Source: Labia minor
Lineage: Eukaryota; Arthropoda; Insecta; Dermaptera; Spongiphoridae
Direction: 5' to 3'
DNA length: 64,000 nucleotides
Assembly (NCBI GenBank): GCA_963082975.1
Contig: OY720345.1
Coordinates: forward strand, 8,272,491-8,336,490
The notes below the pieces were generated by a model. The model worked only from the letters and a program-made list of their open reading frames with translations, was not told where the DNA came from and did not search any database. This document shows, one piece after another, positions 57,155 to 61,904 of this stretch (its first letter is position 1; each line of letters opens with the position of its first letter). A program made the position numbers and the translations under genes.

Positions 57155-57866
57155 GATATATGAAAATAAATACAAAAAACTTTAAAGATTAAAATGTAAA
57201 TAAAAATGCGTATGTTATCATATTTTGAGCTGTTCCCATTTTGTTTTAATATTTGTTTTTGTTATAACCAAGCTTTGTAGCCGCTTTTGCATCCAAATAA
57301 TAAGCCACTCAGCCACTATCAAGTCAATCTTAGGCATTCTCAATTAAACTTAAATTTAAATATAAGTTCATTCACTTCTCTTTTGCATAGAAACGAGCGA
57401 TGCTCGAGGTTTTTAGAATTTAACGACTCTTGACTTAAAACTTGCATTAAAGAGATTTACAAAACTCACAGACGACGGGAAAAAGATTTTATAATTCTAT
57501 TTTAAATATTGTTATTCACTTTTACTATTCATTGAAGTTTTTGATGGAATATGTGGATAATGTAATTTTAGAAAATAATATAATTATTATTGGAGTAATA
57601 CATATAATATATGAGAGGGGTGGGAGAGATTAAAAATTAAATTCCAATGAATATAAATGAATAATTATTGATATTAGAATTTATTCATTAATAAATTAAA
57701 AAAAAAAATTATAAATTTTTCTTACCTTCAACGAAAAGTAGAAATCCTCTTGAGTTCTTTTGGAGAACACGAAGGGCGGTGCGTGTCATATCAGCAAGTG
57801 AAGGGTCGCTATCTGGTCCATCGCCACGATCAGCCTCAAAATCCATATGTGAATAAGAAAACAGTC
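22376..57866 (-). CDS. ALP: Membrane-type alkaline phosphatase, last five exons (5' part not in view)
   Basis: Exons: 57866-57726, 48146-47952, 25130-24919, 24715-24572 and 22627-22376. All have GT-AG junctions and matching phases and give about 314 residues. The enzyme hydrolyses phosphate monoesters at the cell surface with two Zn and one Mg. Metal-site motifs are intact: VEGGRIDHAHH (Mg Glu, Zn Asp and His), TSDHSH (Zn Asp-His) and THGGEDVPLYAQGP (Zn His). The pair in CLGEHAPRC matches the C-terminal disulfide of animal enzymes. The Ser/Thr-rich spacer and WLSITALALIAINT tail suggest a GPI signal, though the hydrophobic part is short. About 200 N-terminal residues, with the nucleophilic Ser, should lie upstream. 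Introns of 22.8 and 9.6 kb are packed with transposons, yet the exons show no damage, so the gene looks active. Confidence 0.9.
22951..22998. repeat. Short inverted repeat with hairpin potential in an ALP intron
   Basis: ttagaagcttgta and its exact reverse complement tacaagcttctaa bound a 48-bp segment whose centre (ttatagtag / tagtataat) pairs further with mismatches. This gives a stem of about 20 bp. There is no second copy in the window. Confidence 0.6.
23073..23580 (+). mobile_element. LINE 3' fragment with (TAGA)n tail
   Basis: The plus strand translates to EWRRLLNEELHDFYGSPDIV, then RLRWAGHVTRMGEERIAK, VGRPSGKRPTEDQ, and VVAQNRDAWRSVVVAAKNLR. The AGHV.RM motif is typical of the region after the RT domain in many insect LINEs. 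It ends in agatagatagat. The same family occurs at 41.0-42.0 kb and, inverted, at 14.6-14.9 kb. It has internal stops and sits antisense in an ALP intron. Confidence 0.75.
24081..24311. mobile_element. 231-bp MITE with about 58-bp terminal inverted repeats and TA duplication
   Basis: The first 58 bases (from aattgaggccttcagcgcca) are the near-perfect reverse complement of the last 58, leaving about 110 bp of unique centre. TA flanks both ends if the repeat is taken as AATTGAGG, which points to the Tc1/mariner superfamily. The very low divergence between arms suggests a recent insertion. It lies in the ALP intron between exons 22627 and 24572. Confidence 0.8.
24572..24715 (-). CDS. ALP: Alkaline phosphatase exon (48 codons)
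   Basis: Encodes GPLANILFSGVMDQSYIPHA and VAYAACLGEHAPRCQGGTDN, phase 0 at both ends, between TTCGTAG and CAG|GTATG. It holds the conserved GP following the catalytic His segment and the Cys pair. Confidence 0.92.
24919..25130 (-). CDS. ALP: Alkaline phosphatase exon with the His zinc ligand
   Basis: Encodes VDSTVSDVDGQPYSTLLYGN, then GPGYSSP and ATHGGEDVPLYAQ. The YGNGPGY and THGGEDVP blocks are family signatures. The junctions are GTAG|GT (phase 1) and CAG|GTACC (phase 0). Confidence 0.93.
25281..25612 (+). mobile_element. LTR fragment with primer-binding site (probable Ty3/Gypsy type)
   Basis: The segment starts TGTGAGGTGCTGCCCTGCGA, an LTR-like TG start. It carries agcaagtgcgatccc-type unique sequence and is followed at 25598-25612 by TGGCACCCAACGTGG, which looks like a tRNA-complementary primer-binding site. 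No gag or pol frame follows; the sequence turns to simple AT repeats. It sits in the 22.8-kb ALP intron about 150 bp upstream of exon 25130. The superfamily is inferred from the LTR start and the binding-site type. Confidence 0.45.
25741..25782. repeat. TG-rich microsatellite
   Basis: tgtgtgtatgtgtatgtgtatg continuing as (TG)n, inside the ALP intron. No element boundaries were recognised. Confidence 0.7.
26288..26551. mobile_element. hAT-like short element
   Basis: The ends CAGCGGTCGGGGAACT and AGTTCTCCGACCTCTG are imperfect inverted repeats (14 of 16). The left flank is gtatatag (26280-26287); the right flank cattaaag does not match it well. A piece of the same element, ending gattctccgaccgctg, lies at about 27060-27269. 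Confidence 0.55.
27060..27269. mobile_element. Second, left-truncated copy of the CAGCGGTCGG element
   Basis: The right terminal repeat (tctccgaccgctg) and the adjoining ccccatttggggtaat match the 26.3-26.55 kb copy. An internal unit, caccaaaatttcatttttac, is repeated about three times at 27170-27235. A left end was not identified. Confidence 0.5.
27278..27432. mobile_element. Miniature hAT-type element (155 bp)
   Basis: It begins CAACGGTGGCCAAACCGTGG and ends ccccattttatacccctg. GGTGGCC near the start is common in hAT ends. Flanks gtataaag (27270-27277) and gtatatag (27433-27440) match 7 of 8. Confidence 0.55.
27440..29080. other. ALP intron sequence without a recognised element
   Basis: AT-rich, with a GC-richer patch at 27655-27850 (short palindrome atgcatgttgcat, GA repeat) and another at 28200-28440. 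Neither shows splice-bounded coding sequence or repeat ends. Confidence 0.4.
29087..29800 (-). pseudogene. Mariner transposase pseudogene (cecropia/Hsmar1-like)
   Basis: The minus strand encodes IGKVKKLEKWVPHDLNDRQK, then VTLDEKWILYDNRK (first catalytic Asp), TVWWSADGVIHYNFLQPGQT, and after an in-frame stop EINEMYRKLRQQQPTLVNRR. A frameshift moves LLHDNARSRR (second Asp) into another frame. The third motif, LPHPPYSPDLSPTDYH, follows, and then TGRAFANQDQAKTAFVDFIE. DD34D spacing and wording fit the cecropia subfamily of mariner. The N-terminal part and terminal repeats were not found, and stops plus a frameshift make it inactive. Confidence 0.85.
29810..30550. other. ALP intron, AT-rich, no element recognised
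   Basis: Contains a ttttta tandem at about 29903-29940 and (AT)n at about 30439-30463. A more complex patch at 30170-30370 has no recognisable frame. Confidence 0.4.
30553..30630 (-). mobile_element. tRNA-derived SINE, copy 3 (3' fragment)
   Basis: Only the 3' part remains (tctgacttttgtacgtccta to tgaggtgtcctatgatcagg on the plus strand). The body and the tRNA-like head are missing, replaced directly by the element starting near 30647. Confidence 0.7.
30647..30894. mobile_element. Possible 248-bp hAT-like insertion
   Basis: An 8-bp direct repeat gtgtcatt (30639-30646 and 30895-30902) flanks a segment beginning CAGGCCCCCC and ending GATGGTCTGTG. The ends are not clear inverted repeats, so the call rests on the duplication and on the abrupt break in the SINE. 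Confidence 0.35.
30905..31560. other. ALP intron, no element recognised
   Basis: AT-rich sequence with no open frame of note. It leads into a TG microsatellite at about 31567-31599. Confidence 0.4.
31640..32094 (-). mobile_element. Mariner-derived MITE (CGAGGGTGG family), copy C
   Basis: The terminal repeats are gagggtgaagtgaaaagttt and its inverse ttcaccccactctcg. The minus-strand interior is the transposase remnant of copy A, with the same AT-rich block (aattaattaattaaa) where the catalytic region would continue. That shared breakpoint shows all copies descend from one deleted founder. Confidence 0.8.
32684..33193 (+). mobile_element. Helentron-like (HINE) family copy
   Basis: Starts with the 5' subterminal repeat tactatctcgccagagat, then (TG)n and atgtagacaagattacgc. 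The start of the body is shortened by about 80 bp relative to 58.97 kb: the tattgcgatcacgaaaattt block is missing. It ends with agtcgagtggagaccttcca, where the terminal hairpin is mutated. Confidence 0.75.
33265..33940 (-). pseudogene. LINE reverse-transcriptase C-terminal pseudogene
   Basis: Minus-strand translation shows NINKTKYLVVSKN, VIENQQVSKFKYLGTTVNEN, TFFYGVE, AFELWIYRRMVRISRTDRI and then HGGQDPRKKERQ. This is the familiar order after an RT catalytic core in RTE/Jockey-type LINEs. Stops and frameshifts interrupt it. It is a different family from the TAGA-tailed LINE. Confidence 0.7.
33945..35110. other. ALP intron, AT-rich
   Basis: Contains a C run at 34461-34476, A runs near 34248-34271 and an ATT run near 34892-34907. 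No gene or element recognised. Confidence 0.5.
35116..35675 (+). mobile_element. Helentron-like (HINE) family copy
   Basis: The extreme 5' subterminal repeat is truncated (atagtattgcgattatgaaa). The (TG)n block, the gccagcacgtgacgtggtgc block and the 3' subterminal repeat follow. The terminal hairpin is shortened to gcgagatagacactccagct, which removes the 5' half of the stem. Confidence 0.75.
36361..36552 (-). mobile_element. Helentron-like (HINE) family, 3' half only
   Basis: Contains tctggagtgtctcgactcga to cacgtgttggcgcgtgagat and then breaks off at gcagtg. It is followed within 50 bp by a full copy in the same orientation. Confidence 0.7.
36600..37206 (-). mobile_element. Helentron-like (HINE) family, full-length copy
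   Basis: Both ends are well kept: the terminal hairpin and GCGAGATAG at the left, ctctggcgagatagtaaaaa at the right. It has an internal tacatacacacacacacaca microsatellite. The 40 bp preceding it (tatataatttattctaattt) also precede the 42.9-kb copy, so the two loci share flanking DNA. Confidence 0.8.
39633..40013 (-). pseudogene. Endonuclease/exonuclease/phosphatase domain fragment of a Helitron-like element
   Basis: The minus-strand frame gives GRGEDKLPIILSGDFNVNFS, then ARPLIDFLQNDLNLAMNN, STTRHGTTIDAVFVRYLNAV and YFSYHKPLITQV. The motifs SGDFN, TTIDAVF and SYH are the metal-binding and catalytic signatures of the C-terminal half of this endonuclease fold. The wording resembles the endonuclease carried by Helentron-type elements next to a PIF1-like helicase, but no helicase or Rep sequence was found nearby. 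About 110 codons are open from TTAGEDEYLG to TAA. The N-terminal half is missing, so it is a remnant. Confidence 0.65.
40386..40420. repeat. (AT)n microsatellite
   Basis: Uninterrupted AT units. A short (CTAT)n lies about 50 bp upstream at 40340-40358. Confidence 0.8.
40563..40680 (+). mobile_element. tRNA-like SINE head (not a functional tRNA)
   Basis: A box-A-like tagcctagtggatagagcg and a perfect T-arm, gtagg-ttcgaat-cctac, are present. A GCGCT/AGCGC stem sits in between, and a long variable segment follows. The 5' (gtcatag) and 3' (ttcaggc) acceptor strands do not pair, so this is a tRNA-derived repeat head rather than a tRNA gene. It is a different family from the five-copy SINE. Confidence 0.5.
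41040..42035 (+). pseudogene. Degraded LINE with RT core and (TAGA)n tail
   Basis: In order along the plus strand: AGLRPNRSTLIK (frameshifted), EFNISVHYLFVDFSK, GYPDDLNIIGD (mutated YADD), KDNNI, GNACYLAIKRLISSKLLSKG, YGWEAWSMTLGDESRFRVFE, KKDEVTGEW, KLHGLSASSEIVRVIKGKKL, AGHVARMGEE, and gatagatagat at the end. There are stops and internal deletions. It is the longest copy of the LINE family also seen at 14.6 and 23.1 kb. The part from 41524 to 41826 is still an open frame of 100 codons. Confidence 0.8.
42325..42735 (+). repeat. Unclassified dispersed repeat, copy 1
   Basis: About 410 bp starting gaattcgattgtttatatta, with aagcgataagcaactcggcc and ending near gaattacaaatgatttgta. It is repeated in the same orientation at 56.2-56.6 kb with about 95% identity by eye. 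No terminal repeats or coding capacity were recognised. Confidence 0.75.
42894..43530 (-). mobile_element. Helentron-like (HINE) family copy with a greatly expanded CA tract
   Basis: The 3' hairpin end is at the left (aagctggagtgtcttcactc). The 5' end at the right has lost the gctggcgagat part (gcaatagtaaaaaattaaac). The internal microsatellite, some 10-20 bp in other copies, is about 71 bp here. Confidence 0.8.
43363..43433. repeat. (CA)n microsatellite, about 35 units
   Basis: Pure AC repeat inside the HINE copy, at the exact place where the other copies carry short TG/CA tracts. An apparent 106-codon open frame across it is a by-product of the repeat. Confidence 0.9.
43933..44223. repeat. 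Inward-facing mariner ends forming an inverted repeat
   Basis: The left arm runs gatgaataaataaatacttt to caccttttcttttgaac; the right arm is its inverse from gggtttgttcaaaagaaaag to ttatttattcatcaatttta. The arms are about 75 bp each. A degenerate third end (ggttgttcaaaagaaaacaa) and TA runs lie between. The tips of the terminal repeats face each other, the reverse of a normal element, so this is the junction of two back-to-back copies. Confidence 0.65.
44601..45400 (-). mobile_element. Deleted mariner-family element (800 bp) with transposase remnant
   Basis: Ends are gaggttggttcaaaagaaaa at the left and ttttcttttgaacatacct at the right, as inverted repeats of about 30 bp. The minus strand codes, in two frames, MIQPTINVAFGKSQKSVYKW, a broken middle, and IIMPQPPYSPDLAPCDFFLF with KGKRFAKMDEIK and, after a stop, FQKCFNDWKKRWHKC. 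The third catalytic Asp region is recognisable and the first is deleted. The right end abuts a long (TG)n tract. Confidence 0.75.
45402..45443. repeat. (TG)n microsatellite
   Basis: About 20 TG units directly after the right end of the mariner element. Confidence 0.85.
45520..45835 (-). repeat. CCGACGATAGG repeat family, inverted copy
   Basis: The minus strand reads cccgaccgatgattagaagg, cacaccaaatttcacatatg, the gtctgtcc tract, ggctcaacggattttgataa and finally ataccgaaagtggtagttta. It pairs with the direct copy at 46.5 kb as an inverted repeat some 650 bp apart. The ctgtccgtctgtcc tract and the aacggctcaacggattttga block resemble internal parts of insect Helitron-like elements, but termini were not identified. 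Confidence 0.6.
46472..46875 (+). repeat. CCGACGATAGG repeat family, direct copy
   Basis: Full-length copy from ttttaccgtccgacgatagg through gtctgtccgtctgtctgcc and gaacggctcaacagattttg to the AT-rich tail ctaagataatatacataatt. The same tail occurs at 51.06-51.12 kb and sets the 3' extent of the family. Confidence 0.65.
47302..47842. repeat. 541-bp near-perfect palindrome (foldback-like) in the ALP intron
   Basis: The outer ends acttcacaacttaaacagc and gctgtttaagttgtgaagt are exact reverse complements. Complementarity continues inward for about 210-250 bp per arm with very few mismatches. The centre has direct and inverted repeats of gtgtgcttttacggtgttat and gagcgcacacactttac. It ends 110 bp beyond the donor of the ALP exon at 47952. 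It may be a foldback transposon; TA or other target duplications are not obvious. Confidence 0.85.
47890..47929. repeat. (TA)n microsatellite beside an ALP splice donor
   Basis: A TA tract about 20 bp downstream (minus strand) of the donor at 47951, lying between the exon and the palindrome. Confidence 0.85.
47952..48146 (-). CDS. ALP: Alkaline phosphatase exon with RIDHAHH and TSDHSH metal sites
   Basis: Encodes GRIDHAHHVNNPYRALDETL, ALEDALLTAMSMVDLAETLL and VVTSDHSHVMTLGGLATSRG, then NPILG. The acceptor is TTTTTAG|GT and the donor TTTTAG|GTAAAT, both phase 1. It is noticeably GC-richer than the flanking introns. Confidence 0.93.
48388..49060 (-). pseudogene. Decayed protein-coding remnant ending in a LINE-like (ATT)n tail
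   Basis: The minus strand has an open part, TEFITHALPLVKELLKLRYK then NIIFDYKLFSKSLK (49053-48829), followed in another frame by MDGMRYTVWNQLKRVAYI. It ends with ttgtatgccgaattggcaaa, aataaag and a (ATT)n run (48391-48418), the usual form of a LINE 3' end. The upstream side is cut by a HINE copy. The protein family was not recognised. Confidence 0.5.
49070..49651 (+). mobile_element. Helentron-like (HINE) family copy
   Basis: Near full length. The first subterminal palindrome is deleted (tactatcacgaaaattttcg), then (TG)n and the body follow. The 3' end gcgagatagtcgagtggaga and cactccagctta is perfect. Confidence 0.8.
49655..50340. other. ALP intron, no element recognised
   Basis: AT-rich with an A run at 49921-49940. 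No coding or repeat structure was identified. Confidence 0.4.
50362..50512 (-). repeat. CCGACGATAGG repeat family, 3' half, inverted
   Basis: Carries accgtaaaagttgatgaatt to gacggacagacggacagaca and stops at the gcatcatg segment, so the half nearest the defining start is missing. Confidence 0.65.
50755..51125 (+). repeat. CCGACGATAGG repeat family, direct copy
   Basis: ttaccgaccgacgataggaa to the AT tail (taagataatatacataattt). It lacks the gtggagatttttacatatct segment present at 46.5 kb. A G-rich tract at about 50616-50631 lies just upstream. Confidence 0.65.
51130..52470. other. ALP intron, AT-rich, unresolved
   Basis: A somewhat more complex patch at 51600-51890 (gaggcgccaaatttcgaaggg, then cccggggcgctaaaaac) resembles decayed transposon ends but shows no clear boundaries. 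Confidence 0.35.
52480..52790 (-). pseudogene. Mariner transposase fossil, C-terminal part
   Basis: Minus-strand reading with frameshifts gives SSGVQCDVLQHPLYSPDIAS, the third catalytic Asp block, and then KSSFFKMQSLRLSNNCRKEG, comparable to the usual C-terminal end of mariner transposases. No frame longer than about 30 codons remains. The call depends on motif order. Confidence 0.5.
53510..54248. mobile_element. Non-autonomous hAT element (739 bp) with perfect 8-bp TSD
   Basis: The ends CAGTGGCGTACCTAG and CTAGGTACGCCACTG are perfect 15-bp inverted repeats. The target duplication cataatga is identical on both sides (53502-53509 and 54249-54256). GC-rich subterminal parts (gccgcccggggcgatctcc, then tgccgcccggtgcggac) flank an AT-rich core with no transposase. 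The intact ends and duplication point to a fairly recent insertion. Confidence 0.88.
54806..54935 (+). repeat. CCGACGATAGG repeat family, 5' fragment
   Basis: acaccgacgattgaaaggga to gtctgtccgtctgtccgttc, with internal shortening of the catatctccacgaatcatgc part. Confidence 0.6.
55115..55724 (+). mobile_element. Helentron-like (HINE) family, full-length copy
   Basis: tactatctcgctagagatag at the 5' end, (TG)n with tatgtatgtagacaagatt, the acacgtgacgtggtgccatc block, and a perfect 3' end (gcgagatagtcgagtggaga, cactccagc). The reading frames across it are fortuitous. Confidence 0.85.
55725..56190. other. ALP intron, no element recognised
   Basis: AT-rich single-copy sequence as far as this window shows. 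A short frame at 55924-56136 has no support. Confidence 0.35.
56195..56605 (+). repeat. Unclassified dispersed repeat, copy 2
   Basis: Matches 42325-42735 almost throughout (attcgattgtttatattatt to tgaattacaaatgatttgta). It differs mainly by small indels in the final 100 bp. Confidence 0.75.
56636..56918 (-). mobile_element. tRNA-derived SINE, copy 4 (full length)
   Basis: The minus strand runs from ggcgccattgggtgggtggg and the box-B-like gggttcaagtcccgg through the body to a 3' tail of aaaagtcagaggttttt and T/G repeats. It is the best preserved copy: its acceptor-side and T-arm bases are intact. Confidence 0.82.
56930..57720. other. ALP intron, AT-rich
   Basis: (TA)n at about 57120-57150. 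A non-repetitive patch at 57220-57480 shows no frame or element. Confidence 0.4.
57726..57866 (-). CDS. ALP: Alkaline phosphatase exon, most upstream one visible
   Basis: Encodes (G)LFSYSHMDFEADRGDGPDSD, then PSLADMTRTALRVLQKNSRG and FLLFVEG, which leads straight into GRIDHAHH of the next exon. The acceptor is TTATCTCCAG|GA and the donor GTTGAAG|GTAAG. The first codon needs one base from an exon I could not find between here and the right edge. Confidence 0.92.
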
Positions 57867-57921
57867 CTGGAGATAAAACAAAACAGAAATTGTAAATGTG
57901 ATATTATTAGAAAAAAAAAAA

Positions 57922-58493
57922 AAGCTGGAGTGTCTCCACACGACTATCTCGCAATTTGAATTGGATTAAATAACATAATATATTATATTTAAATTAAATT
58001 TAATTAATTATAAATTAAAAGTAATAAATAATATTTATTAAACCAGCGCATGTTTGGCACTTTGTTGATGGCACCACGTCACGTGTTGGCGCGTGAGATT
58101 TGCAGTGTTAAAAAATTAATTCTGGTACTTTCAGCGATTCAATCAAGATAAAATTCTATATATAGCAGTTTTATACAATTTTTTTCATTCGAAAAATTAT
58201 CAAACATATATCTTTATTTTTACGGTCACTTTAGAAGAAAAAAAATCAAAACGTTGTAGGTAATGACCCTCTTCCGGTTAAGCTACATTTCTCAATAGTT
58301 GATAGAAAACTACGAATTTTGAATAATTCCCGTATACCAAATTTCATTATTCTAGCTCAAACCGTTTTTGTGTAATCTTGTCAACCTTAGTGAAAATGAT
58401 TCAGGAACATTCAAAACGTATAAAAACATCAAAATCTCGACATCGAAAATTTTCGTGATCGCAATACTATCTCTGTGGCGAGATTGTAAAAAA
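57922..58493 (-). mobile_element. Helentron-like (HINE) family, full-length copy
   Basis: The terminal hairpin is mutated (ctggagtgtctccacacgac) and the CA tract is lost: atcttgtc joins directly to aaccttagtg. The 5' end reads ctctgtggcgagattgtaaa. It forms an inverted pair with the copy at 58974. Confidence 0.82.
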
Positions 58494-58973
58494 TTGATAA
58501 TTTAAAATTCAATTGGAAAAGACAGACAGAATAATGATAATAAAATAAAAATAAATTTTTAAAAATATATACCTACTAAATATTTTTTAATTTAATAATG
58601 TTTGTTATTATCTTTTGAAATTTGAATAATTTATTATCTTTATCAATTTATCGCGAAATTTAGCAAAGAGGGAATATTCGGTTACTGTAACGAGAGATTA
58701 ATTGATTTTCATATTAAATTAATTTGTATGATTAAATTTGAATGAAGAAAATCAGTCGAATATATAATCTTGTCTCAAATAGAATGAATAAGTAATTATT
58801 CGATAGATAGAAGAGAAATAGATGAATTCAATGAATTTAGGTTATAGAATTTCTCAATTGTATTTAATTATTCAGTTATTAAAAAATTAAAATTTATAAT
58901 GTCTCTACTTTTTTTTTATTTTTTAATCAAAATTAAATTATTTTTATATGAGTAAATTGGATAGTAATATTTT

Positions 58974-59593
58974 TACTATCTCGCCAGAGATAGTATTGCG
59001 ATCATGAAAATTTTCGATGTTGAGATTTTGATGATTTTATACGTTTTGAAGGTTCCTGAATCATTTTCACTAAGATTGAGAAAAATGTCTGTCTGTGTGT
59101 GTGTGTGTATGTGTTGTGTGTATGTAGACAATATTACGCAAAAACGGTTGGAGCTAGAATAATGAAATTTGGGACACGGTCATTATTCAAAATTCGTAGT
59201 TTTCTATCAACTTTTGACAAATGTGGCTCAACCTGAAGAGGGTCATTACCTACAACGTTTTGATTTTTTCTCCTCTAAAGTGACCGTAAAAATAAAGATA
59301 TATATTTGATAGTTTTTCACATGATTAAAAATTGTATAAAACTGCTATATATAGAATTTCAGCTTGATTGAATCGCTGAAAGTACCGGAATTAATTTTTT
59401 AACACTGCAAATCTCACGCGCCAACACGTGACGTGGTGCCATCAACAAAGAGACAAACATGTACTGGTTTAATAAATATTATTTATTATTTTAATTTATA
59501 ATTTAATTAATTAAATTTAATTTAAATATAATATATTATGTTATTTAATCCAATTCAAATTGGGAGATAGTCGACTGGAGACACTCCAGCTAA
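58974..59593 (+). mobile_element. Helentron-like (HINE) family, full-length copy
   Basis: tactatctcgccagagatag at the 5' end, a long (TG)n with tatgtgttgtgtgtatg, and a complete body. At the 3' end it reads gggagatagtcgactggaga then cactccagct. It lies 480 bp from an inverted copy. Confidence 0.85.
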
Positions 59594-59599
59594 TTTTAT

Positions 59600-60275
59600 C
59601 ATAAGAACCAGATTAGATTGTCACAAAACGTAGAAAATAGAAAAAACCTCCACTTAACTTCATTCGATTGTCACAAATAAACAACGATACGCAAGTGTCT
59701 GAAACTTTTCAGTATGATTTCCAAGGGATATACTTGTATATGAAAACAAAATCATATCAAAACGTTGTCTTATCGATTCAAGTGTATAAAAAAACAAAAA
59801 CAAAGTTTTATCATATGTAGACACATAATTATCACTCAACTAACATGAAAATGTTTTCTCAATTGTGCAAAAGTAAAATAAAATATTTTATTAAATATTT
59901 TTATAGATTGAATCCATGTTTTATTAAATAATATGGTTTATTATAAAATTTTTTTAAAATATTTAAAATTTTTAATAGAATGGTGTAAATATTTGTTTTT
60001 TTGTTGATGATGTCAATTGTAAATAATTTAGAAAAAAAAATAAATGGTAACGATATCTCTCAATGCTCTTTGGTTTGAATGTTAATTTGAATACATAAAC
60101 TTGAAATTGGTGAAGTGGTTGAAAGTTGTTTGCGTTTGATGATAGAAAAAAATATTGGAAAAAAAAATGTGTTTATAATCAGGTGAAAATACTTTATCAT
60201 AATTCACTCAATTGTTTTAAAAAGGTTAATTAATTATAATCTTGATAAAGTGTAGAAAAATAAGCATTTTGATAT
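59600..60275. other. AT-rich stretch upstream of the last visible ALP exon
   Basis: No splice-bounded exon with alkaline phosphatase motifs was found here, and no element boundaries were seen. Confidence 0.4.
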
Positions 60276-60279
60276 GAAA

Positions 60280-60780
60280 CTAGACATTGATCATTTGCAA
60301 AAAGTTGGGTACAAATAGAAACCTGATATATGGGTTCCTCAAAAGTTAGTTAACATGATAGACCGTTTTAATACTGAACGGAAATGAAATGGATTCATTT
60401 TGGGAATATTTCATAATAATCTAATCATTACAGATACAAATTACATACTACATTCGGAAGCGTAAAAGATTTTGGATAAGGAATGACATGAGATGTCATA
60501 AACGTTAACAAAACCAGGATTGACGAGAGTTTATGTGTTTTATAGTTCTATTGGATCTGGAGGGGTATCTTCTTCCTCCATGAGCTACTTCCAGATTGTC
60601 ACATCCATTGCCGAATATAGTCCAGACAGGATAACCTTTGATTTGACATTTGTTCCAATCTCTCCAGAAGTATCAAAAAGAAGTTTGTGAATTCAGTTTT
60701 TCAGTCAGAAATCTTACAACTCCATCAACTTCAACATGATTCTTGTATATTTGAAATTTGTTTTCGTTCTAAAATAAAAT
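60280..60780 (+). pseudogene. Mariner transposase fossil, N-terminal and middle part
   Basis: The plus strand reads IDHLQKVGYK, a stop, then KPDIWVPQKLVNMIDRFNTE, the mariner helix-turn-helix exit and WVPH-type motif. Later, ggggtatcttcttcctccat and gagctacttccagattgtc match, at DNA level, the usual GIIYYELL-coding segment. Many stops and frameshifts. The subfamily is uncertain. Confidence 0.5.
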
Positions 60781-60863
60781 TCATTATTTATACAAATGCT
60801 TCTTCAGAAATTGAACTTATATCATGTAAAATAATATAACAGTGGCACATTTGCAGGATAAGG

Positions 60864-61149
60864 CTGTCGTTCCCAATCTTTTCTGGTTTGCGGCTATTAC
60901 TTCCGATTTTTATATACATTTTTTACTTTCTTGAAAAATTTGAAAACTTTTCTTCCCTTGTACAAGCATCGCAAAATCATTGGACCTTTTTTTTTTTTAG
61001 AACCATATTGAAAAAAATTTGAAAAATAATCGAAAATGTTGCAGACCAAATCATCTTACCTTCTTTTTTCTTTTTTTTTTAGAACCAAAAATTTTAAGTA
61101 TTACAAAATTTAATTTAATATTTCGCGGCTCACACTTTGGGAATCACTG
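60864..61149. mobile_element. Miniature hAT element (286 bp) with perfect 8-bp TSD
   Basis: The ends CTGTCGTTCCCAATC and CTTTGGGAATCACTG are imperfect inverted repeats. The duplication ggataagg at 60856-60863 and 61150-61157 is exact. The interior is A/T-rich, with ttcaatatggttctaaaaaa segments similar to part of the hAT element at 0.4-1.0 kb, so both may belong to one family. Confidence 0.78.
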
Positions 61150-61154
61150 GGATA

Positions 61155-61900
61155 AGGTATATTTATTGTCATATAAATAAAGAAATGTATAAATTAGGTT
61201 AAGGTAAATTTTTATATTTTGTAGACATATCAACTAAAATCTTTCTAAATTATTTTATAATAATAATATTGAATATTAAAAATTATTTTTGAAAATGTAA
61301 TTTCTAATCTCTCAATAACAAAAGCAATATTGTCATAATTTTTTTGCAAAAAAAAAAAAAAAAAAAAAAAAAAAAGAAATAAAAAATGATATGAAATTAC
61401 AGAAATTAATTAAGTATAAAAAGATGGTAATGATGATAAATTATCTAATGAACTAAAACCAAAATAAAAAATATATATTATTTTTAAGACAGGTCTATTA
61501 ATAGTGATGATAAATTAATTGTGCCCAAATCATTAAGAAATGAAGTTTTAAAAATTGAAAATGCTGCAGACTAGTCAAGATATTTATTTGCTTAATATAA
61601 AATTCTATAATTCTATTCACAAAGAGCCTTTTGGATTGTAATGAATCTCGCCGAATACATCCTATCACACATTAAGACAAATTAAATTTCTAAAATTTTC
61701 AAAAGTAAAAGCATGAAATATTAAGATGATAACATAAAATGCTAATTATTCTGCTGAAAAAAGTTGCAATAGGAAAAACATTAAAGGTAAATACATATAA
61801 TTTATGTATTAGGTGCTTGCATATATTCTGATAATGTTTTCTCTTTAAAAAGGCATTTATCCAGAAAAATCGCAGTACAATATATATATATTAATCATCC
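61155..61900. other. AT-rich stretch
   Basis: Contains a poly-A run at 61349-61375, possibly a retroposon tail. No gene recognised. Confidence 0.4.
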
Positions 61901-61904
61901 TATT

